Shown: piece after piece, positions 18,313-24,953 of the stretch
Layout of the letters: every line of letters starts with the position of its first letter
Numbering within the stretch: the first letter of the stretch is position 1
NCBI GenBank assembly: GCA_903829085.1
Contig: CAIKOL010000273.1
Span: forward strand, 1 to 35,882
Direction: 5' to 3'
Length of the DNA stretch: 35,882 nt
Source of the DNA: an uncultured Anaerolineales bacterium
Lineage (GTDB): Bacteria; Chloroflexota; Anaerolineae; Anaerolineales; Villigracilaceae
Program-made: the position numbers and the translations under genes
The notes under the pieces: model-generated
Told to the model about the DNA's origin: nothing
Database searches by the model: none
What the model saw: only the letters and a program-made list of their open reading frames with translations

Positions 18313-19551
18313 TTAACGCTTAGCCGTCTGCTCGGACCCTTCCATTTCCCGTTTGACCAGTCTGGCTCGTAATGCTTCAGCCAATGTATATATTCCTCGA
18401 GCTGCTGGTTGGGTCTTATTATCGAGCATAAACGGAACGCCTCGGTTGGCTGCCGGGATGACAGTCCGTTCATCCAGCGGAATCACAGCCAGAACCTCTT
18501 GTTTTAGATTCTCTCCAATTTTCTCTGGAGAAATCGCAATCCGTTTGTCATACTTGTTCATCACAAAGGCTATTTTTTCTGCCGAGATGTTCAAAGTCAG
18601 CAGAAGGTCGAGAAACAAACGATCATTCTTTATCGAAGGGATATCCTGGGTGGCCACTAAAACAATGGAGTCAGCAATATCCAAGACCGATAGGGTTATA
18701 TCTGTGAGATACGCACTGCTATCCACAATTATGTAGGCATATAATTGCCGCAAATAACGCAGCAATTTCGTAAATTGATCTGCGTTTATCTTTTCAGCAT
18801 TTTCAGGGCGGGAAGGCGACGCTAAAACATGCACTCCTGAGGCAGCATTCTTGATCATGACATTATCAACAATTTCAGGATCGAGTTCATCAACACGTGG
18901 TGCAAGATCCAGGATCGTATTTTTCCCCTGTTCATTCAGAAAAATGGCCACATCGCCAAACTGAAGGTTCGCATCCACGATAACAACACTGGTCTCTTCA
19001 TTATGAAGCGCAACAGCCAGGTTCACTGCAATGGTAGTGCAGCCTGTCCCACCTTTGGGACTATAGATCTGGATGATTTTCCCCTGGGTCATTACACTTT
19101 TCGTCATGGACTGGCTCGTGCCACCCTGGGTTGCAATATATACCTGGCTGGATTTGGAGCGTTCTTCACGCGCCATCTTGCCAGCCCGACGAATGGCTGC
19201 CACGAGTTCATCCGGCATTGGCGGTTTCGTAAGAAAATCACGCGCGCCGACCAGCATTGCCCGGCGCATATAGTTCTGATCTCCCTGAACGGAAAGGATT
19301 ACCACCTGAACGGATGGCATTTTCTGCCGGATCTGTTCCGTAGCAGCAATACCATCCATATCAGGCATATTAATATCCATCAGAACTACATCAGGATTTG
19401 TCTCCTGAGTTAGTTGGATCGCCTCCCGTCCAGTCCGCGCGGCAGCAACCACTTCAATATCCGCTTCGAACTGCAATAATTTGCGCACATTTTCGCGTGT
19501 TTCAGCAACATCATCCACGATGACAACGCGAATCTTTTCACCATCCGCCAT
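18313..19551 (-). CDS. cpaE: Tad pilus localisation protein CpaE/TadZ
   Basis: Response-regulator receiver joined to a MinD/ParA-like ATPase; CpaE/TadZ proteins position the pilus machine, often at a pole. The 412-residue protein has an intact-looking receiver: Asp13-Asp14, phospho-acceptor Asp59 in LMDINMPDMDG, Ser in VILSV and Lys109. The ATPase has KGGTGCTT (166-173), keeping the signature Lys166 but with Cys171 where the P-loop lysine is expected, a known type of deviation in TadZ. The start ATG 19551 has GGAG upstream. A second paralogue lies at 23634. Confidence 0.93.
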   Translation of the reverse strand: MADGEKIRVVIVDDVAETRENVRKLLQFEADIEVVAAARTGREAIQLTQETNPDVVLMDINMPDMDGIAATEQIRQKMPSVQVVILSVQGDQNYMRRAMLVGARDFLTKPPMPDELVAAIRRAGKMAREERSKSSQVYIATQGGTSQSMTKSVMTQGKIIQIYSPKGGTGCTTIAVNLAVALHNEETSVVIVDANLQFGDVAIFLNEQGKNTILDLAPRVDELDPEIVDNVMIKNAASGVHVLASPSRPENAEKINADQFTKLLRYLRQLYAYIIVDSSAYLTDITLSVLDIADSIVLVATQDIPSIKNDRLFLDLLLTLNISAEKIAFVMNKYDKRIAISPEKIGENLKQEVLAVIPLDERTVIPAANRGVPFMLDNKTQPAARGIYTLAEALRARLVKREMEGSEQTAKR

Positions 19552-19599
19552 TAACAATCTCCATATACCGATTCGGAAATATTAACTCTCCTTAAGTAA

Positions 19600-19656
19600 A
19601 ACGTCCTGCAAGCTCCGTATTTTAAGCTCGGTTTTGGCTCAAACCTGCAGGACGTT
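19600..19656. repeat. 11-bp inverted repeat between cpaB and cpaE
   Basis: Perfect arms AACGTCCTGCA and TGCAGGACGTT (19600-19610 and 19646-19656) are separated by 35 bases. There is no T run, so this is not a standard terminator. In the operon transcript it would form a stem between cpaB and cpaE and may affect mRNA stability or relative expression. Confidence 0.7.
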
Positions 19657-19677
19657 GCATAACATCGCTAAGAATCT

Positions 19678-20775
19678 CTATGGGGTGGTCGTTTTGTCAT
19701 TCGGTAGAGTGGGGTCCAGGAGCGTATCAAGACGTGGCTGTACCGCGTATTGCAGCTTTGCTGGAACGGGGATATCATACTGGGTCAGAAGGTATTCCAG
19801 CGTGGCGGAATCCGGTTTCACAGCCGGCCCCGTATTGTTGGGGTTGCGCAGCGTCAGGGTGATCTTCGCGCCGCTGTAAACCAGGTAAACCAGCGTATTG
19901 GCATCATCCGGCGAAACCATCAAGGTAATAATATCCGGGCGCGTGATAACAACGGGTGCGGTTGTTTGCCCGGCAGGTGTGGGGGTTGCAGTCGCCACTG
20001 CAGCAGATGTAGACGGGGACAATTGATCAGAAGCAACTTCCCCGGGGAGCGGGAAGGAACCCACATGCAGCACCTGGATATTTTGCATGATCATCTGGGT
20101 AACCAGGCGAGGGCGCTGCTCTTCAGACGGGACCAGGTAGAGAGGCTGATTCAATGTTTGATCTAATGTCGCGTTCCCTGCTCTTGATCCAACAGAACTT
20201 ATCTGAGCAACAAGTTGATCAGGCCCTGGGGCTGTGATTCCAGCAGATAAGTTGGGCAGGATGCTCTGGTTTGTGGGGTCAACATCCACAAGGAGCATTG
20301 TCACGATGACATCCACATAATCGCCATCGCGGATCCCATATGCCACTGAGGAAAGGCGGGTGATGGGAATTGCCACGGCGGTCAAACCCTGTGGAATGAA
20401 CGGAGCCCATGTGGAGCCAGGCAGATTGACATTACCGGCTGTCGCTGACACCATCGAATCCATGATCGGTACACCCTGGGCAATCAAATATTTGGCGTAC
20501 ATGTTGGCGACATCGGCTTTGTTTGTAAAAAGACCCTGAACGAGTGCAGTATCAGGGATTTGAATGGAGCTCAACATTGCCTCAGTGATAAGAGTGCCAG
20601 GGGTGATATTCTGGCCAGCCGTAACGATATCAACGAGCGTCGTTTGCGGTACAACTGGTGTTGCAACAGGCTGATTTGTAGCTGGAGTACGGTGCATCCA
20701 CAAATATCCAGCTCCGGCAGCCACAGCGATGATAACAATCAGCGCCAAATAAATGAATATACGTCCTCGCTTCAT
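19678..20775 (-). CDS. cpaB: Flp pilus assembly protein CpaB (SAF domain)
   Basis: A 365-residue protein with a basic start (MKRGR), one membrane helix (about 6-25) and an extracytoplasmic SAF-like domain (IVTAGQNITPGTLITEAML, YLIAQGVPIMDSMV), followed by an RcpC/CpaB-like region (RDGDYVDVIVTMLLVDVD). In diderms CpaB works with a secretin; no secretin gene is present here, which fits a single-membrane Chloroflexota envelope. It is the first gene of the pilus operon, with GGAAGGAG before ATG 20775 and a predicted promoter just upstream. Confidence 0.9.
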   Translation of the reverse strand: MKRGRIFIYLALIVIIAVAAGAGYLWMHRTPATNQPVATPVVPQTTLVDIVTAGQNITPGTLITEAMLSSIQIPDTALVQGLFTNKADVANMYAKYLIAQGVPIMDSMVSATAGNVNLPGSTWAPFIPQGLTAVAIPITRLSSVAYGIRDGDYVDVIVTMLLVDVDPTNQSILPNLSAGITAPGPDQLVAQISSVGSRAGNATLDQTLNQPLYLVPSEEQRPRLVTQMIMQNIQVLHVGSFPLPGEVASDQLSPSTSAAVATATPTPAGQTTAPVVITRPDIITLMVSPDDANTLVYLVYSGAKITLTLRNPNNTGPAVKPDSATLEYLLTQYDIPVPAKLQYAVQPRLDTLLDPTLPNDKTTTP

Positions 20776-20808
20776 GGGTATCTCCTTCCATCCTTAGTTT
20801 GTAATATC

Positions 20809-20837
20809 ATTATACAGTAAAATTGCGTTAATGAATA
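20809..20837 (-). promoter_or_regulatory. Predicted promoter of Tad operon
   Basis: A perfect -10 TATAAT (20814-20809) is paired with a weak -35 TATTCA (20837-20832) at 17 bases. Transcription would start near 20802, about 27 bases before the cpaB start. The poor -35 suggests help from an activator, an inference only. Confidence 0.5.
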
Positions 20838-20862
20838 AAGCACCTACACATTTGTGAAGTAG

Positions 20863-21372
20863 TTAATTTGGTTTGTCTTCCTCTGTCTGCAAACCGCGTG
20901 CCACATCATCCAGCGTGCCCCCTTCCTTTCGCATCCCAGGTGCAGGGGTGCCACAATATGGGCAAATATTCCAGGGGAGTTCCATCAATTTCCCGCAGGA
21001 GTGACATGGTTTGCGCAGTTTCGTTTGGCAGGATGGGCATACCACCCAATTTTCTTTGATGCGCCGTTCGCAACCAGGACACACAGACTGGTCCTCAATC
21101 GCCTGTAAAAGAGCTTCCTCCTCCAGAGTCTGCTGGTACTCTTCCTCCAGGGTGCGGGAAGGTCGTAGGACAAGGTAAACCAGCACACCAGGCAGGGTTA
21201 ATATAGTCACTAACGCGGCTGCCAGGAAATGCACCAGCCGGTCACGGTGGCGGGCGCGAATGTCACGGTAGGTCCAGACTACCAGCGCCACCCACAGGGC
21301 TACCAGGAAAGCTCCAGCAAAACCAATCAATACAAGGGTAAAGCCGCTTAAGAATGTGGGATCAAAAATCAT
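20863..21372 (-). CDS. Membrane-anchored double zinc-ribbon protein
   Basis: A 169-residue protein with two membrane helices (about 10-34 and 48-69), an acidic helical segment (74-95) and two zinc ribbons (Cys98, 101, 112, 115 and Cys123, 126, 137, 140). The ribbons should face the cytoplasm if the basic loop between helices does, but topology is uncertain. The family resembles generic double zinc-ribbon (DZR) proteins; function unknown. AGGAGC precedes ATG 21372. It is 87 bases upstream of cpaB on the same strand, so it may be linked to the pilus operon. Confidence 0.8.
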   Translation of the reverse strand: MIFDPTFLSGFTLVLIGFAGAFLVALWVALVVWTYRDIRARHRDRLVHFLAAALVTILTLPGVLVYLVLRPSRTLEEEYQQTLEEEALLQAIEDQSVCPGCERRIKENWVVCPSCQTKLRKPCHSCGKLMELPWNICPYCGTPAPGMRKEGGTLDDVARGLQTEEDKPN

Positions 21373-21661
21373 TATTGCTCCTGGATAACACCGTACATGG
21401 GAATCGCCACAATCCCTGGCGGTGAGTGTGTCGCAGTTGAGGTTTCAATGAAGATAGTTACAATTCCCTCGCTTACTCTTTCCTCCTTGTTTTCCAAAAA
21501 TAATTATACACTTAAATCCGATTCTTGAAATGCAGATTTATTGGTAAACCAGCATGGTATTTTCTATACCCTGCTTCCCAGTTCGAACGAAACGAAAACC
21601 CGGTTCATTTATAATAAACCGGGTCTTATACTTATGTTCTAAACTGGTGAAAAGTGAAGCT
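21373..21661. other. Intergenic region upstream of zinc-ribbon gene
   Basis: Holds the ferredoxin terminator at 21595-21624 and a possible minus-strand -10 TATAAT at 21508-21503. Between that and the zinc-ribbon start there is a 41-codon reading frame (TTG at 21497, TAA at 21374-21372) whose stop overlaps the next ATG. It has no properly placed ribosome site, so I do not annotate it as a gene. Confidence 0.4.
21595..21624 (-). terminator. Terminator after ferredoxin gene
   Basis: Arms ACCCGGTT/AACCGGGT (21598-21605 and 21617-21624) with an 11-base loop; on the minus strand TTTTCGTTTCG follows. It lies 38 bases beyond the ferredoxin stop. Confidence 0.8.
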
Positions 21662-22075
21662 TTACATCCCCTGATCCTTGTCTTTCGCTCCGTAACCTGG
21701 ACCTGATTTGAAGAAATCATAATTGGATTGGATATCATCACGCAGGTTGACAACTTCCCCGGCGCTCAACTGCTTGACCGAATTCAGAACCACCGGAACA
21801 CTACTGTGGTTGGTGCCCTCATAGTGACCAGATAATCCAAGCTTGCTGATATATTCGCCTCCCTTTGCAGAATATGCAGCGGGGACTTCATCCTCCGGGA
21901 AAATGGCGGCAAAAGGACATTCCGGGATGCACGCACCGCAATCAATACAGGTGTCCGGGTCAATGTACATCCACGGATATTTTTCCACCGGCACACCGGG
22001 CACGATGCATTCCACCGGGCATACATCAATGCAGCCGCGGTCACGCAGGCACAGGCTGGTAATAATATGCGTCAT
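21662..22075 (-). CDS. Ferredoxin with two Fe-S cluster motifs
   Basis: A 137-residue electron carrier. The Cys residues fall at 9, 15, 19 and 23 (SLCLRDRGCIDVCPVECI) and at 43, 46, 49 and 53 (CIDCGACIPECPF). The second set is a normal 4Fe-4S motif; the first has wider spacing like that of FdxA-type dicluster ferredoxins, where it may hold a 3Fe or 4Fe cluster. The 80-residue C-terminal extension is longer than in clostridial ferredoxins. AAGGAGG precedes ATG 22075. It is flanked by its own promoter and terminator, so it is probably monocistronic. The redox partner cannot be told from the neighbours. Confidence 0.93.
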   Translation of the reverse strand: MTHIITSLCLRDRGCIDVCPVECIVPGVPVEKYPWMYIDPDTCIDCGACIPECPFAAIFPEDEVPAAYSAKGGEYISKLGLSGHYEGTNHSSVPVVLNSVKQLSAGEVVNLRDDIQSNYDFFKSGPGYGAKDKDQGM

Positions 22076-22115
22076 TTTGTTCCTCCTTCTGGAAAATTAA
22101 GGTAAAGATAGACTT

Positions 22116-22144
22116 ATTATATCTGTCCTTAATAAAAATAGCAA
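22116..22144 (-). promoter_or_regulatory. Predicted promoter of ferredoxin gene
   Basis: TTGCTA (22144-22139), a 17-base spacer and perfect TATAAT (22121-22116) on the minus strand, about 40 bases before the ferredoxin start. Consensus prediction. Confidence 0.6.
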
Positions 22145-22155
22145 TAAAAAACGGA

Positions 22156-22352
22156 ACGGACGACAGGGCTTTCAAAAAGTATGAAAGTCAGGTTGTCCCC
22201 ACCCTTTGCACCCCCGCCACATGGCGCCTAAACAATCGATTGTGGCTTGTAGCCGCATCGATTGGAAGAGGATCTTGGGGTGCAGGCGGGTGACAAGCCA
22301 CCCGCCTACACCCCAAACCCCTACTTTGTGAAAAGTGTGGACGGACGAACAG
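22156..22352. repeat. REP/MITE-like hairpin array
   Basis: This gap of over 300 bases is packed with stems: CTTTCA/TGAAAG (22169-22187), CGCCA/TGGCG near 22215, a long stem CAATCGAT...ATCGATTG (22233-22264), and an 18-bp stem with one mismatch and a 6-base loop (22275-22292 with 22299-22316). Near-identical short sequences (ACGGACGACAG and ACGGACGAACAG) lie near both edges. No T run follows and no convincing protein is encoded. The pattern fits a repetitive extragenic palindrome or miniature transposon; copies elsewhere would confirm it. Confidence 0.6.
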
Positions 22353-22455
22353 ATATCACCCAAAACAGTCATTTTTTGATATGATATAGACAATCATGAG
22401 CATGATCATTTTCTGGGCTGAGTTATTCGGAAAATTTCATACCTCAATAACTATG

Positions 22456-22472
22456 AAACTATCCGATAGTTT
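22456..22472. promoter_or_regulatory. Perfect inverted repeat before 22482 start
   Basis: AAACTATC, one base, GATAGTTT: two perfect 8-bp arms ending nine bases before ATG 22482, overlapping the place of the ribosome site. It could be a repressor operator or an RNA hairpin that hides the start. A second palindrome, ATCATG-AG-CATGAT (22393-22406), lies further upstream. Confidence 0.55.
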
Positions 22473-22481
22473 TGGAATTAT

Positions 22482-23612
22482 ATGAGCAATGGGACTAATT
22501 TCTTAAAGCGTTCGCCTCTAATTACACTCGGCTTGATTTTTCTTACACTGGTTATTCTCATCAACGCAATTCCAGCAGGGGAAAAAATCGGGGAACGGGG
22601 AACGCCTACCGATTCGTTTCAAAATGGGAACGGTACTATCACAGCCAGCTTTGCGCCAACTCTGGCCAGTATTATCTCTCAGACACCTGCATCGCTCGTT
22701 GCAACCACCCAATCACCAACATTTGATCTGCCAACCCAGGTTGCTTCCGTATCTTCAAGTAATGCGTGCGCCACGGCCTGGGGAATCACGCCACCCACAA
22801 CGATCCCGGATTGGTTGGGAACACCCTCCGATGCGGGTGATCTACAAACAGAAGTCAAGTATTATCTGCTGGCTGGTCACTTAATTTCAAGTGGATCGAT
22901 TAATGCAAGCGATTGTATTGATGGAGGCCTTACCCAAAACGGAGCTGCCAATACCTGCGGTATGGAGAAGGCTTATCCACAAGTCATACTATGGCAAAAT
23001 CAATTTGATCAGGAAATATTTGCGGCAGCACAGGAAAACCAAATTCCTGCAGAAGTCTTAAAAAGGCTCTTCGCTCAGGAAACACAATTTTGGCCACCGG
23101 ATTATTATGCCCCACCGGCATATGGAATAGGAAATGTAACCAGCCGGGGTATTGAACCTCTCTTCATTTGGTACGATGATATTTATCAAAATACTTGCCA
23201 GGAAGTTTATTCACAATCTTGTACGCAGTCATATCTGGCGCTTCCCATCCACGACCGGCAAATCTTAAGAGGCTTTTTTATAAGTCGGTATATTGATGCG
23301 TACTGTGATACCTGCCTCAACAGCATCGATTTGGAGAAAACAAAGCGAAGCATTGATTATTTCGCCAAACTTATCGTAGCCAATTGTTATCAAGTGGATC
23401 AAATTCTCCAGAATCATAGTTTTTCCACAAATACGCTCTCCTATGAAGATGCTTGGCGCCTGACGCTGGCAAACTATACCGTTGGCCCTACCTGTCTGGA
23501 TAATGGTCTGGAACAGATGGATGTGTCAAAAGGCTTTTCATGGGATGGTTTCAATGACAAACTTGGACCAAATTGCAGCACGGATATCTATCTTGGCGCT
23601 ATAATGCATTAA
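22482..23612 (+). CDS. Exported lytic-transglycosylase-like protein
   Basis: A 376-residue protein with one N-terminal membrane helix (about 12-30), then a Ser/Thr-rich linker (40-95) and a Cys-containing extracytoplasmic domain. Residues 187-223 read IPAEVLKRLFAQETQFWPP ... YGIGNVTSRG, which resembles the catalytic-Glu and Gly-rich motifs of SLT-type lytic transglycosylases; Glu200 would be catalytic. Overall similarity is weak, so cleavage of peptidoglycan is inferred. Only a poor ribosome site (GGA) is seen. It is the first gene of a three-gene set with a TadZ-like protein 21 bases downstream. Confidence 0.8.
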   Translation: MSNGTNFLKRSPLITLGLIFLTLVILINAIPAGEKIGERGTPTDSFQNGNGTITASFAPTLASIISQTPASLVATTQSPTFDLPTQVASVSSSNACATAWGITPPTTIPDWLGTPSDAGDLQTEVKYYLLAGHLISSGSINASDCIDGGLTQNGAANTCGMEKAYPQVILWQNQFDQEIFAAAQENQIPAEVLKRLFAQETQFWPPDYYAPPAYGIGNVTSRGIEPLFIWYDDIYQNTCQEVYSQSCTQSYLALPIHDRQILRGFFISRYIDAYCDTCLNSIDLEKTKRSIDYFAKLIVANCYQVDQILQNHSFSTNTLSYEDAWRLTLANYTVGPTCLDNGLEQMDVSKGFSWDGFNDKLGPNCSTDIYLGAIMH

Positions 23613-23633
23613 TAAATCAGGAGGCAGATTCAT

Positions 23634-24896
23634 ATGGAAATAATGAAAGTGATCGTGTTCGAAATTCTCCCGATGGTCGGAAAGAATATTGCTGATCTGC
23701 TCAAGTCAATCCCGCTTGTTGATTTGATAGAGCATGATGTTAACAATACCGAAGAGGCTATCGAATTAATTCTATCTCATCATCCAGATGTCGTTATCTT
23801 GGGTAACGATTTCCCCGGGATTGATGGCTACTACTTTACAAAAATGATTCGTAAAGAAGCTGCCCCAACCCAGGTTATTATGATTGCCGAGATGGTGAGC
23901 GCAGAATCTGTCCGACAGGCTATGCGGGCAGGAGCATGCGATTTTATTAGCTACAAGACCCTGACGGTCGAAGAACTATCATTGGCGCTTGAAAATGCAG
24001 CGCAATTGGTAGCGGAGGAAAAAGAAATACGGGTTTCAGCTAAAGAACAAAAAGAACCCGTTGCCCAACTACAAGCAAAAACCCGTACGAAAAAGCCTAC
24101 TAAAATAATCTCCCTTTACAGTCCCAAGGGAGGTTCTGGGGTCAGTACAATAACGACTAACCTTGCCTGGTCATTATCCTCGAACGGGCTTAAGGTGCTA
24201 ATCGTGGATGGTGATTTTCTTTTTGGCGACATAGGAGTATTACTTAACCAACAGAGCAACCATTCCATATCGGATTTGGTTAGGTTTGAAGGAAATCTCG
24301 ACGAAGATGTTATCAAGGAAGTGATCAACCATGGGGATGTTGATCTCCTTGCAGCTCCCTCAAATGTTGAAAAATCAGTTGAAATTAATGGCCCCATCTT
24401 TGAGAAAATAGTTAAGGAGTTATCTCAACTCGATTATGATTTCTTGCTAATAAATTCGGCTTCACATCTTTCGGACTCAACCATTGTTGCTTTGGAGATG
24501 GCAGACACTCTCATCCTGGTTGGAACTCAGGAAATTTCGTCTCTGAGAGCGAATGGCTTGTTCTTGGATCTGACCAGGACCCTTTCCATCTCACGAGATA
24601 ATCTTATGCTGGTTATCAACCGTTTTGATAAAGGGTCAATCCTAACCCCGGGTAAATTTAATGAATATCTAAAAATAGCAGTTTCTCATACCATTCCTCA
24701 AGATTACGGGACCGTCCTGCTGGCAAACAATTTGGGCGTCCCCTTCGTCAAGGACCATAAGGGTTTACCGATTACGCTTGCAATCGAATCTTTAGCAGAT
24801 ATGCTGATAACCGAGAAGAGCCAGAAAAAAGCATCTGGAGTTTCTCAAGTAATTAAATCTGTCGCTTCCATTTTCAAAACGAAAAAAACTAAGTGA
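23634..24896 (+). CDS. TadZ/CpaE-like ATPase with degenerate receiver
   Basis: A 420-residue paralogue of the protein at 18313. The N-terminal receiver-like domain (about 4-125) lacks the acidic pair (VFE at the place of VDD) and has Gly57 where the phospho-acceptor Asp should be (VVILGNDFPGIDG), so it should not be phosphorylated. The MinD/ParA-like domain has KGGSGVST (165-172): signature Lys165 kept, P-loop lysine replaced by Val170, then VLIVDGDFLFGDIGVLL. An atypical receiver is known in TadZ. Start ATG 23634 has GGAGG nine bases upstream. Likely role: polar or membrane landmark for the neighbouring proteins or the Tad pilus. Confidence 0.9.
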   Translation: MEIMKVIVFEILPMVGKNIADLLKSIPLVDLIEHDVNNTEEAIELILSHHPDVVILGNDFPGIDGYYFTKMIRKEAAPTQVIMIAEMVSAESVRQAMRAGACDFISYKTLTVEELSLALENAAQLVAEEKEIRVSAKEQKEPVAQLQAKTRTKKPTKIISLYSPKGGSGVSTITTNLAWSLSSNGLKVLIVDGDFLFGDIGVLLNQQSNHSISDLVRFEGNLDEDVIKEVINHGDVDLLAAPSNVEKSVEINGPIFEKIVKELSQLDYDFLLINSASHLSDSTIVALEMADTLILVGTQEISSLRANGLFLDLTRTLSISRDNLMLVINRFDKGSILTPGKFNEYLKIAVSHTIPQDYGTVLLANNLGVPFVKDHKGLPITLAIESLADMLITEKSQKKASGVSQVIKSVASIFKTKKTK

Positions 24897-24953
24897 TCAG
24901 GATCCAGCTAACAGTCACCGGATCAAAGTTAATTGATTCTTAAAAGAGCAGCT

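Noticed and set aside
22172-22393. 73-codon minus-strand frame
   Set aside because: Covers the hairpin array; Trp/Gly-rich phrase comes from the palindromes and there is no ribosome site.
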